This document shows, one piece after another, positions 17,459 through 25,715 of a DNA stretch of 64,000 nucleotides. Position 1 is the stretch's first letter; each line of letters opens with the position of its first letter. A program made the position numbers and the translations under genes. The notes beneath the pieces are model-generated. The model made no database searches and was not told the origin of the DNA. It was given only the letters and a program-made list of their open reading frames with translations. The DNA comes from Bifidobacterium gallicum DSM 20093 = LMG 11596 (lineage in GTDB: Bacteria; Actinomycetota; Actinomycetes; Actinomycetales; Bifidobacteriaceae): the NCBI RefSeq assembly GCF_000741205.1, contig NZ_JGYW01000002.1, positions 186,001 through 250,000 on the forward strand, written 5' to 3'.

Positions 17459-18284
17459 ATGGATGCGATACTCCAGCTGCACCATCGGCAGGATTGCCAC
17501 CAGGCTGCATTGCAGAAGGCGCCGGCATAGGCATGGCTGAACCGGGAGCAGCAGCGGGTGCAGCCGGAGCCGGCTGCGCAGATGGCGGTGCCGGGAACGC
17601 TGGCGGAGCTGACATGGCTTGAGGTGGCATAGCGGGAGCAGGGCCTGGCCCACCCGGCTGTACCGGCGCAGCCAGCGGCGACGCCACCGGTGATACACCA
17701 GCAGGAGCGGATGGTCGGGAGACCGGAGTTGCCTGTTTACCACGCTTCATCTGCGCCAAGAACTGCATAATGCCGCTAAATAAAGGAACGACTGCCGCAG
17801 GAATCAAGAGCCAGGCACCAATGCCACGGCCGCTGTTGCCGACCGTGGGCAACGCCAGCATCAGTATGACCGACAGCGTCAGCACTGCGGAAACCACAAG
17901 GTTGCCGAAAGCCTGCTTGGCAGCTGAGGCGAGTACCGCCGCACCAATTGCCATAAGCAACAGCATGTATCCCATAACGCTTTGAATCAGCGTCACATTC
18001 ACGCTGAGGTATGCCGCACTCAAGAAAGGCAGGCATACGGCAACCAGCATGATCAGCACGCCGAGATAGGAAATCAGCGAATTGTAGGTGATCCGAATCG
18101 CCTTGTTCTCCACGAACGGTGTTTCCATCACGTCCACAAATGTTTTCCGCTGTGCACCAGGTGCAGCGGCCGTGGCGGCCATGGGCGGCTGAGCGGCCCG
18201 GTACTGTTGTGCCGGCGCAGGATTAGGCTGCGGCGGAAACTGCGGCTGCTGCATAGGCGCGCCAGGCTGGGGATTCGGGTTCAT
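17445..18284 (-). CDS. Pro/Ala-rich four-helix membrane protein (paralogue 1)
   Basis: Unrecognised family. Using the start at the second of two adjacent ATGs (GAGAGG 6 bases upstream), it has a Pro/Gln-rich N-terminus (about 1-45), a hydrophobic core with four membrane helices (about 65-180) and a long Pro/Ala/Met-rich tail ending in H-P-Y-G-T-H. The core resembles that of the next gene upstream on the same strand: both have a P-F/P-Y turn after helix 1, A-x-K-x-x-F/G-F in the middle and A-W-L-L-I or P-W-L-L-I at the start of helix 4. Both tails are probably disordered and cytoplasmic. Function unknown. Confidence 0.75.
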   Translation of the reverse strand: MNPNPQPGAPMQQPQFPPQPNPAPAQQYRAAQPPMAATAAAPGAQRKTFVDVMETPFVENKAIRITYNSLISYLGVLIMLVAVCLPFLSAAYLSVNVTLIQSVMGYMLLLMAIGAAVLASAAKQAFGNLVVSAVLTLSVILMLALPTVGNSGRGIGAWLLIPAAVVPLFSGIMQFLAQMKRGKQATPVSRPSAPAGVSPVASPLAAPVQPGGPGPAPAMPPQAMSAPPAFPAPPSAQPAPAAPAAAPGSAMPMPAPSAMQPGGNPADGAAGVSHPYGTH

Positions 18285-18495
18285 CATCGTCCTCTCTGAG
18301 CGTCCATGGGGTGTCATCAATCATTGATTAACGTCCGGTGATGCTTCATTCCCTACCCAAACATATGCGGTGACACTTCGTCAACACAGACACCCCGCAT
18401 TAGGATACCAATTCGGGCGTGTCGCGCATTTGTGGTTGCCGCAGCTTACGCCCATCGCCGCATCGTATATCGCATGCCTCGCATACATCGCATGC

Positions 18496-18531
18496 AAAAA
18501 GAGGGCAGGAAGCATTGCCTTCCTGCCCTCT
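18496..18531 (-). terminator. Terminator between the paralogous membrane genes
   Basis: AGAGGGCAGGAAG pairs with CTTCCTGCCCTCT around a 6-base loop, and a T-run (TTTTTG) follows on the minus strand. It ends the 18580-19899 gene before the next gene starts. Confidence 0.85.
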
Positions 18532-18579
18532 GAGAGGTTTGCGGGATTCACATCCTTCAACTGCGCTTATTTGCCGTAC

Positions 18580-19899
18580 TCACTGCTCAGGCTGATTTGG
18601 CATGCCCTGTCCAGTGGCAGCGGGCGCAGCGGGTGCAGCCGGAGCCGCGGGCACCACCGGAGCTGCCGGGGCTTGCGCGTCGACCGGCATGTCCTGTGCA
18701 GGCTCAGCCGGAGCCGCAGAGCCCACGTAGTACGCGCTAACCGAAGCGGCATAGGCATCGTTCGGGCCTTGGGCAGCCGCTGTGTTCACGGGTACATTGT
18801 TGTAATAATTGCTCACGGACTGTGCAAAAGCATCGTTGACAGCCGCTGCACCCGTACCGGCAGCCGCCGCTGCAGCCTTGGCCGCATTCTTACGGTTGAG
18901 CTGGTTGTAGAACATGATGAAGGTGCCGATGATCATCACGATGACACCGATGATCAGCAGCCAGGGTGCCGCGCCATAACGCGCCGACATGTATGCGTTC
19001 TGATTCGTCACATTCGCCATTGACGACGCGTTGGCCACCACGAACACTACAAACACCGCCAGATTGGCGTTCAAAATCAACGCAGCGAACCCTTCCTTGC
19101 ACGCGGAAAGAATCACCACTTCCACAAGCACAATAAGAATGACCCAAGCCACCGTGGTGGAGATGTCCATGAGAGACGCCCACTGAGTCTGTCGCAAGAA
19201 ACTCACGCCCACATACGGCACAAACACGCCGATGAGCGCCAGAATCGCACCCGCCAACGTGATCAGGAACGACACTTCAAACGCCACGCGACCCACTTTG
19301 ACCGAGCGCACTGCGGATGCCGCCAATCCTTGCGATTGGGGTGTTTGTGGCATCTGCTGCATTTGCGCAGCCGGCTGCGGTTGTGCGGGTTGCGCAGCTG
19401 CTGGAGCCGGCGCGCCCTGCGCACTTGCGCTAGGGGCAAAAGCGGCGTCCGCAGCCGTATACGTCGCCTGCTGCGGCGTTGACGGCCCGCTAGCGGGCTG
19501 ACCAGCGGCGGCTTGCGTTGTCACTGCCGGGTTTGCTTGAAAGGGCTGTTGTTCGCGCGGTCCTTCCACAGGGGCTTGGGAAGCCTCATCATCAATCGGA
19601 TGGCTCGCCTGTGCCGTTTCGAATGCAGTCGTACCGTATTCGGCGATTGGTGGTTCAAATCCCGGAAGACCTTGGTCCACGCCTGGGAACTGCGTTTCAA
19701 TCGGCGGCATCAGTGGCGGTCCAGGCTGGCCCATGAGTGGAGCCTCGTCAATCTGCGCACGTTGCTGCTCGTTGATCACCGGCTGGCGCACGCCATCCAC
19801 AATGTTGGGTTGGGTAGCTGTGGCGGCCTGCTGGGAATTGGCAACATCGCGCGGCGCCCCACCGGTTGTTGCATTGGTCTCGTTGGATGTCTGATCCAT
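18580..19899 (-). CDS. Pro/Ala-rich four-helix membrane protein (paralogue 2)
   Basis: 439 residues starting at M-D-Q-T-S-N-E, chosen because AAGGAGGG lies 4 bases upstream. The N-terminal 200 residues are polar and rich in Gln, Pro, Ala and Thr. Four membrane helices lie near 210-350, and the tail is Ala-rich with two copies of a short D-A-(F/Y)-A-x-S-V-S-x-Y-Y motif near 357 and 384. The membrane core is like that of the downstream gene at 17445. No family is recognised. Low-complexity arms on both sides of a small membrane core suggest a scaffold or stress protein, but that is a guess. Confidence 0.75.
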   Translation of the reverse strand: MDQTSNETNATTGGAPRDVANSQQAATATQPNIVDGVRQPVINEQQRAQIDEAPLMGQPGPPLMPPIETQFPGVDQGLPGFEPPIAEYGTTAFETAQASHPIDDEASQAPVEGPREQQPFQANPAVTTQAAAGQPASGPSTPQQATYTAADAAFAPSASAQGAPAPAAAQPAQPQPAAQMQQMPQTPQSQGLAASAVRSVKVGRVAFEVSFLITLAGAILALIGVFVPYVGVSFLRQTQWASLMDISTTVAWVILIVLVEVVILSACKEGFAALILNANLAVFVVFVVANASSMANVTNQNAYMSARYGAAPWLLIIGVIVMIIGTFIMFYNQLNRKNAAKAAAAAAGTGAAAVNDAFAQSVSNYYNNVPVNTAAAQGPNDAYAASVSAYYVGSAAPAEPAQDMPVDAQAPAAPVVPAAPAAPAAPAATGQGMPNQPEQ

Positions 19900-20189
19900 G
19901 GGTCCCTCCTTGACATACGACGAAATATGACCGGTTCTTACGTCACCATCGAGTGCGCGCCACGCCGGCTTGGAATCCGTCTCACAATCTATGTGCCACT
20001 GTAGTGCGCTGACGGTTGGAAAGGCGGCGAATCGGCTCACTCTTTGCCACAAGGATAGGAAGAGTCTCCTGAAAGCTTGCTGAACATCGTTGTTCTTCCG
20101 CGCGGCGACACTTCCGTCAGCAGTGTTCTTGATATTTCTGCCAAGCTACGCTACGCAGCCACCTTCGAAGGCACCACCTCACATACGAA

Positions 20190-20224
20190 AAGGTGGCACT
20201 CCCGACAGCTAGGAATGCCACCTT
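20190..20224 (-). terminator. lysS terminator
   Basis: AAGGTGGCA (20190-20198) pairs with TGCCACCTT (20216-20224), and CCTTTTCG follows on the minus strand. The remaining 19900-20301 region contains no recognisable gene. Confidence 0.7.
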
Positions 20225-20301
20225 ACAGGTTCTGCGGAAATACAGAACAATAAATAAACAGCTCAGCCTTGCGAAATTGCTGTACCCGCAAGGTTATAAA
20301 A

Positions 20302-22026
20302 TCAGCCCACCAACGGCTTGACGAGCGGGAACGTGATCGTCTCGCGGATTGTGGCGCCTGTCAGCGCAATCAGCAGACGGTCGATACCCATGCCCATGCC
20401 ACCTGCGGGCGGCATGCCCACGCCGAGCGCCTCCAGAAAGTCCTCGTCGATATCGCACGCTTCCTCGTCGCCCGCCAACGCAGCCTTAGCCTGCTCAACA
20501 AAACGTTCACGCTGCACAATCGGATCATTGAGCTCGGAGTAACCCGTGGCCAGCTCGAAGCCGCGCACATACAGATCCCACTTCTCCACCACGCCTGGCT
20601 TGGTTCGGTGCCCCTTGACGAGCGGCGACGTCTCCACAGGGAAGTCGCGCACGAACGTGGGCTCATAAAGCTTGTCTTCGTAGAAATGCTCCCACAAATG
20701 TTCCACGAGCTTGCCGCGGTTCTCCACCTCATCGCGCTCCACGCCAAGCTTGTCAGCGAACTTGGCGAGCGTTTCCATCGATGTTTCCGGCGTGATCTGC
20801 TCACCCAACGCTTCGGACAGCGAATCATACATGCTGATTTGCTTCCATTCGCCACCGAAATCGTATTCAGTGCCGTCCAGCAGCGTCACCGTGAGCGAAC
20901 CGAACACGTCCATGGCCGTCTTCTGAATCAGCTCCTTCGTAAGCTTGGCAATGGTGTCATAGTTGCCATATGCCTCGTAGGCTTCCACCATGGTGAACTC
21001 GGGAGCGTGCGTGGCATCCACACCTTCATTACGGAAATCGCGGTTAATCTCGAACACGCGGTCAATGCCGCCGACCAGGCAACGCTTCAAGAACAATTCA
21101 GGGGCGATGCGCATGTACAGGTCCAGGTCAAACGCGTTCATATGCGTCGTGAACGGACGGGCGGCAGCACCACCATGAATCGTCTGCAACATCGGCGTTT
21201 CCACCTCAAGGAAGCCGTGCTCCTCAAACGTGTGACGCAACGACGACACAGCCTTGGAACGGTTACGCACCATGTTGCGAATGTTCTCATCAGCAATCAT
21301 GCCGATATACGGCTTGCGCGTGCGCGTATCCTCGTTGAGCTCCTTATGCAGGGCTGGCAACGGTTGCAAAGCCTTCGCCGCAATGGCCCATTCGGTGGCG
21401 AAAATGGAGAGCTCACCCGTCTTGGATGCGATGACACGGCCCTTGAGATACAGATGGTCACCCAGATCGACAAGCTGCTTGAACCGCTTGAGCGAATCGG
21501 CACCAAGCTCCTTCTTCGACAGCATGCCCTGGATCTTCGTGCCGTCACCAGCCGACAGCTGTACGAAGCACAAGCCACCCGCGTTACGGATGAACAGCAC
21601 ACGACCGGCAACGCCAACGATGTCGTCCGTCTCCTGACCGGCCTCAAGCTTGCCGTCATACTTCTTGCGCACGTCCTCAATCGTGTCCGTCACATCGAGC
21701 GTCACAGGATACGGGTTCTCACCATCCTTGAGCATCATCGCGCGCTTGGCCACACGCATCTGCACCTGCTCGGGGTGGCCCATCGGACCAAACTCGCTGT
21801 TGGACGGGTCAACCGCTTCGTCCAGCGTGGCGCCGGCTTCAATACGCTCGCGGATCGCCTCGTCTTGCGCCAGCAGCAGTTCCGCGCGCTCCACAGTCGT
21901 CATGACCGGCACGCTCTGCTCACCTTCAGCATTTGCAGGTTCTGTTGTCATTCCATTGATTTCATTGATTTCTGTGGTTGCTTCGCTATCCTTCGCACCA
22001 CACACATGCTCACTGTTCTCAGCCAT
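20302..22026 (-). CDS. lysS: Lysine-tRNA ligase, class II
   Basis: Charges tRNA-Lys in the cytoplasm. After a non-conserved N-terminus of about 65 residues comes the OB-fold anticodon-binding domain (about 75-200, V-A-G-R-V-L-F-I-R). The class II catalytic core carries motif 2 F-R-N-E-G-V-D-A-T-H-A-P-E-F and motif 3 G-M-G-I-D-R-L-L. At about 574 residues it exceeds the usual 490-510 only at the N-terminus. The start at 22026 is uncertain: no strong ribosome site is visible, and in-frame ATGs further in could be used. It is divergent from the tRNA-Pro gene. Confidence 0.93.
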   Translation of the reverse strand: MAENSEHVCGAKDSEATTEINEINGMTTEPANAEGEQSVPVMTTVERAELLLAQDEAIRERIEAGATLDEAVDPSNSEFGPMGHPEQVQMRVAKRAMMLKDGENPYPVTLDVTDTIEDVRKKYDGKLEAGQETDDIVGVAGRVLFIRNAGGLCFVQLSAGDGTKIQGMLSKKELGADSLKRFKQLVDLGDHLYLKGRVIASKTGELSIFATEWAIAAKALQPLPALHKELNEDTRTRKPYIGMIADENIRNMVRNRSKAVSSLRHTFEEHGFLEVETPMLQTIHGGAAARPFTTHMNAFDLDLYMRIAPELFLKRCLVGGIDRVFEINRDFRNEGVDATHAPEFTMVEAYEAYGNYDTIAKLTKELIQKTAMDVFGSLTVTLLDGTEYDFGGEWKQISMYDSLSEALGEQITPETSMETLAKFADKLGVERDEVENRGKLVEHLWEHFYEDKLYEPTFVRDFPVETSPLVKGHRTKPGVVEKWDLYVRGFELATGYSELNDPIVQRERFVEQAKAALAGDEEACDIDEDFLEALGVGMPPAGGMGMGIDRLLIALTGATIRETITFPLVKPLVG

Positions 22027-22082
22027 GCGGTTCAGTCTACCGCCGGCGTGCGAACAGCTAGGCAAGTCGCAACACGCCGTAT

Positions 22083-22110
22083 TTGCACTTCCTCCACAAA
22101 AGCGTAATAT
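22083..22110 (+). promoter_or_regulatory. Promoter of the tRNA-Pro gene
   Basis: TTGCAC (22083-22088) and TAATAT (22105-22110) are separated by 16 bases. The likely transcription start falls 15-20 bases before the tRNA. Confidence 0.6.
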
Positions 22111-22134
22111 ATGCAACGTTGCCTATGAGGCATT

Positions 22135-22208
<74 letters not shown>

Positions 22209-22214
22209 CCCATC

Positions 22215-22247
22215 AAAACCGGAAACCAACAAGGTTTCCGGTTTTTT
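22215..22247 (+). terminator. tRNA-Pro terminator
   Basis: AAAACCGGAAACC pairs with GGTTTCCGGTTTT around loop AACAA, and more T follow. It starts 6 bases after the tRNA. Confidence 0.9.
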
Positions 22248-22405
22248 GTTGTGTACGATCTTCTCGATCCCTTCCCAAACGCCACCCATCTTCTTGACGC
22301 CCCAGAGACACGCTCCCAACTTCCATAAGTGTTACCCGGGCGGTCAGCGACAGTCAGCGTCACACGCCTCTCTCCATATTCGGCCGCCACTCCCCATCCC
22401 TCATT

Positions 22406-23119
22406 CCCGCACGTAAGCCAGTTACATTACGTGCGGGGAAGAGATGAAAAGAGAAGAAAGCCTTATTTTCCAAGGCCTGACGAGTAACTCGCTTATGTGC
22501 GGGGAAGGACGACCTCCCGCACGTAACGCAACTGGCTTACGTGCGAGAAGGAAAGTGGTATAAGCAAATTGGGAATCGTTCTCAACTATCCATACACCCC
22601 GCACGTAATGTAATTCGCTTACGTGCGAAAAAGAGAAGAATCCTCCATTCCCCAAGACTTGGCAGACAACTCACTTACATGCGAAGAAGGAGAGGAAAGG
22701 GAAAGAAAACCCTTATTCCACAAGGCCTGACAGGTAACTCGCTTACGTGCGGGAAGAAGATGGTCTCCCGCACGTAACGTAACTCGCTTACGTGCGAAGA
22801 AGGAAAGGAAAGGGAAAGAAAACCCTTATTCCACAAGGCCTGACAGGTAACTCGCTTACGTGCGGCGAAGGACGGTCTCCCGCACGTAACGCAACTGGCT
22901 TACGTGCGGGAGGGAGAAATGGTGTGGGCAAATTGGGAATAGTTCTTAACTACCTATATGGCGGCTTTTACCCTCGTGAAACGCAACTCGCTTACGTGCG
23001 GGAAAAACAGAGGAGAAGAAAAGCCTTGTCGCACAAGGCCTGACAGGTAACTCGCTTACGTGCGGAACGAATGGACCGCCCTATCCTCCCGCACGTAACG
23101 TAACTCGCTTACGTGCGGG
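22406..23119. repeat. Palindromic-repeat cluster 6, simple and composite units
   Basis: Full palindromes at 22406-22437, 22516-22546, 22598-22628, 22767-22797, 22879-22910 and 23088-23119, with a degenerate one near 22981-23002. Between them lie composite units in which the left arm is replaced by a segment like CCTTATTCCACAAGGCCTGA, ending in the normal right half: 22461-22503, about 22640-22686, 22710-22753, 22823-22865 and about 23020-23065. A stretch of about 70 bp is duplicated (22683-22752 and 22796-22865). It lies between the tRNA-Pro terminator and the convergent fetB-like gene. Confidence 0.88.
22570..22948. promoter_or_regulatory. Two weak Zur/Fur-box-like 15-mers in cluster 6
   Basis: TGGGAATCGTTCTCA (22570-22584) and TGGGAATAGTTCTTA (22934-22948) resemble, on the opposite strand, the TGAGAACGATTCTCA type in cluster 3. 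They lie downstream of the FetB-like gene rather than at a promoter. Confidence 0.25.
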
Positions 23120-23208
23120 AGAGGGACGCCAGAAGGACGCGAGTCGGGCGAGAGGAAGCGAAGAGATGGGACGAGCAGAGAAGAGCAGAAAAAGGCAGAG
23201 ATGAGACG

Positions 23209-24108
23209 TTACTTGCTCTGCTTCTTGGCGGAGGCGCCGTCAGTGCCATGCTCAAGCAGTTGTTGGTGAGTGGCTTTGCGGAACATCGAGCCGATGGTCT
23301 TGAAACTCAGCGCAGGAGCAGGAGGTGGCACCAGGTACCGGTCATACGAGGTGAAGCAGCGCTTGTACACGAGCAACAGGATGATCGCGTCGGCCACGAG
23401 CGTGAGCGCTGCGATGGCCGTCAACAGTACGAACTGGTATTTCGCGGCGTCAAACGGGTTTTCACCGGAGATAATCTGACCTGACATCATGCCAGGAATC
23501 GTGACGATACCCGACGTCTCCAGTTTTGCGATGGAAGGCAACAGACCAAGTTTGACTGAATTGCGGATTGACGGACGCGCCGCTTCCCATGGGGACGCCC
23601 CCAAAGCCAACATCGTTTGCACATCGTCCGCCCGTTCACGCATCGAGTCGAAGAACCGGCTCAATCCCAGCGCCAGAGCAGACACGGCATTGCCCAGCAG
23701 CATGCCTGTCAACGGAATGATCAGGCTTGGTTCAGCCCAGTTCTTCGGGCGAATAATGACCTCGGCCACCAACGTCAACATCAACAGCATCGTGATGGCC
23801 AGCGAAAGCAGCACAATACCGGCCATGCCGCTTGGCACACCCTTGGCACGGTTCATCGTGATTTCCGTTGCGGCTAGCACCATCAAGCAAATCAGGCCAA
23901 TCGTGACCCAAGCGTTGTCGAGTTTGATCACATAGGCAATCACAATGGCCATGGCCAGCAATTGCACGATCGAACGCACGGAGTTCCATACGAGCGAGCG
24001 CCCCACACCAAGTTTCATGGCCATCGAAATGCCTGCGGCCACGCAGACCATCAGCATGGCGAACACTAGTCCCCATACGTCAATTTGTGTATATGCGGTA
24101 CCGCTCAT
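23209..24108 (-). CDS. fetB: FetB/UPF0014-family ABC transporter permease
   Basis: Membrane subunit of a FetAB-type exporter; in E. coli this pair exports iron. It has 299 residues, seven or so helices, and the family blocks R-x-x-V-Q-L-L-A-M near residue 45 and G-A-S-P-W-E-A-A near 170, then S-x-x-V-K-L-G-L-L-P and I-P-G-M-M-S-G-Q-I-I-S-G. The stop codon is followed at once by repeat cluster 6. It overlaps the upstream ATPase gene by 4 bases, so the two are translationally coupled. The exported substrate is an inference from family. Confidence 0.88.
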   Translation of the reverse strand: MSGTAYTQIDVWGLVFAMLMVCVAAGISMAMKLGVGRSLVWNSVRSIVQLLAMAIVIAYVIKLDNAWVTIGLICLMVLAATEITMNRAKGVPSGMAGIVLLSLAITMLLMLTLVAEVIIRPKNWAEPSLIIPLTGMLLGNAVSALALGLSRFFDSMRERADDVQTMLALGASPWEAARPSIRNSVKLGLLPSIAKLETSGIVTIPGMMSGQIISGENPFDAAKYQFVLLTAIAALTLVADAIILLLVYKRCFTSYDRYLVPPPAPALSFKTIGSMFRKATHQQLLEHGTDGASAKKQSK

Positions 24109-24842
24109 GCCTCGCCCCCTTGCGCCGCGTCCGCGGCTGAAATTTGCTGCAACGCACCATTGGCAAGCTCATACATGCGCGAGGCCCGGTGGTCGGTGGC
24201 CCGGTGACGGATGCGCACGATGCCCATGCCAGTTTTGGCGGCTTTCGCCATGATTTCCCCCACCAGATTCGCGTTATCGGGGTCGAGCCCCGCGTCCACT
24301 TCATCCGCCAGCAGCACCTTGGGATTCGTCAACAACGTGCGTACGAGCGACACGCGCGCCGCTTGGCCGCCCGAAAGGTCACGCGGGTTGCGCGTCAGAT
24401 CAATGTCAGAGCAGCCGACGGAATCCAACGTGGCACGGATTTTGGCATCCGGCAGTTTCTCCTGCGCGCTACCGGTTCCCGAGGCGCGAACTTTGAACGT
24501 GAAGGGCAGACGGATGGCTTGCGCCACGTTCTCCCCCATCAGCGTGGAGGTTTGCGGCAAGTACGACACTTGTTCACGCCATTGCTCGGGTGACATCGTT
24601 GTCGAATCGATGCCGTCAATAAGGAACGTGCCGTCTGTATGCACGTTAAGTCGCGCAAACGCTGTCAATAGCGTGGATTTGCCGGCTCCCGAGGCTCCGG
24701 TGATATCAACAATCTCGCCACCGTCAAGGTAAAACGACAGGTTTTCAAAGATCACGCGGGGACCGTCCGGCGAGGGCATGCGGCCGCTCACATTGTTGGC
24801 CTCGAACAGATGCGTGGCCTGGGGGTTGACTTGAGTGGTCAT
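24105..24842 (-). CDS. fetA: FetA-type ABC transporter ATP-binding protein
   Basis: ATPase subunit powering the FetB-like permease that follows it. Walker A is G-A-S-G-A-G-K-S (49-56, K55), the signature is L-S-G-G-Q-A-A-R, and Walker B is V-L-L-A-D-E-V-D with E as the catalytic base. It has 245 residues, complete for a single-domain ATPase. The ATGA overlap with fetB shows one operon. Upstream is a short region with a hairpin ending the next gene. Confidence 0.88.
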   Translation of the reverse strand: MTTQVNPQATHLFEANNVSGRMPSPDGPRVIFENLSFYLDGGEIVDITGASGAGKSTLLTAFARLNVHTDGTFLIDGIDSTTMSPEQWREQVSYLPQTSTLMGENVAQAIRLPFTFKVRASGTGSAQEKLPDAKIRATLDSVGCSDIDLTRNPRDLSGGQAARVSLVRTLLTNPKVLLADEVDAGLDPDNANLVGEIMAKAAKTGMGIVRIRHRATDHRASRMYELANGALQQISAADAAQGGEA

Positions 24843-24879
24843 AGGCTCACTCTAACGCTGTTATACATAGCGCGAGACC

Positions 24880-24914
24880 GTCTTTCAGCGCCTGCGAACA
24901 CAGTGCTGAAAGAC
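24880..24914 (-). terminator. Hairpin upstream of fetA
   Basis: GTCTTTCAGC (24880-24889) pairs with GCTGAAAGAC (24905-24914). It lies 43 bases after the stop of the next gene upstream and before fetA. No T-run follows. Confidence 0.5.
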
Positions 24915-24956
24915 GCTCCTGACATCAGTATGAAGTCGCGCGGCGAGTCTCGCGGG

Positions 24957-25715
24957 TTAACGGTTGGCTGGGTTCGTTTCCGCATCGGCACGCTCACGCA
25001 TACCATGGGTGATGGCAACGGCAATGGCTCCAATGATCAGTATGACGCCCAGTCCAGCCAGCATCCATACACCCAAATGGTCAATATTGCCAATCCAATT
25101 CACACCGCTCGGGAATTGCACGGCCACCCAAACACCCAATCCACCGATGACGAGCATGATGATGGCCAGCACAATCGTTCCCGCGCTCGCCCCTTGGGGC
25201 TGAATAACACGCGGTTCCTGCTGTGGCGCGGCCACTTGGTAGACGGGTACGCTCTGCGCCGGCTGCGTCTGCCAAGTAGGAGGCGCAGACGGTTGTGTTG
25301 GCTGCGCTTCAGCCTGAGCACCCTGGTTGTGAGCTTCCGCTTGGACGCTCTGGCCTTGCGGTTCGCAAGCTTCCGGCTGGATGGTTGACGTTTCGTCCAC
25401 ACCCATGAGTTGCGTGGTCTGCTCACCATCGTTGCCATCCGCTTGCTCAAGCGGTTCTGTCACGATGGTTGTTTCCATAATGATTTCCGTGTCTGCGTCA
25501 GTGGCGTCACCGTTGTCAATAATCATCATCGTTTCTGTTTCGACGGTATCGTTTTCCAATGCCTCATTGCGAACAATGTCATTGTGAGTGTTCTGGTTCA
25601 TGGCCGAGTCTTTCGATTGGTCGGATGGTATGGTAAGGGATTCTTGAGATGAGGACGTTTGCGCATCGATTGCCGCTTCACGCTGTTCGTTGTTGGAATC
25701 GACCATGGCGATCAC
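24957..25715 (-). CDS. Acidic, low-complexity protein with two C-terminal membrane helices
   Basis: Not recognised. The first 170 residues are Asp/Glu/Thr/Gln-rich and probably disordered. Two helices follow (about 180-200 and 214-236), with a polar loop between. The frame opens with a GTG that overlaps the stop of the PspC gene by 4 bases; an ATG three codons on (25706) is an alternative. The tight coupling puts it in the same transcript as the PspC membrane protein, so a role in the same envelope-stress response is plausible but unproven. Confidence 0.7.
   Translation of the reverse strand: MIAMVDSNNEQREAAIDAQTSSSQESLTIPSDQSKDSAMNQNTHNDIVRNEALENDTVETETMMIIDNGDATDADTEIIMETTIVTEPLEQADGNDGEQTTQLMGVDETSTIQPEACEPQGQSVQAEAHNQGAQAEAQPTQPSAPPTWQTQPAQSVPVYQVAAPQQEPRVIQPQGASAGTIVLAIIMLVIGGLGVWVAVQFPSGVNWIGNIDHLGVWMLAGLGVILIIGAIAVAITHGMRERADAETNPANR

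Noticed and set aside
20269-22107. Long open frame of 612 codons on the plus strand
   Set aside because: It is the antisense of lysS, has Arg/His/Leu-rich composition and no family motif. GC-rich genes commonly open their antisense frames.
22570-22948. Zur control of the FetA/FetB operon through cluster 6 sites
   Set aside because: The sites lie downstream of fetB, not near the fetA start at 24842.
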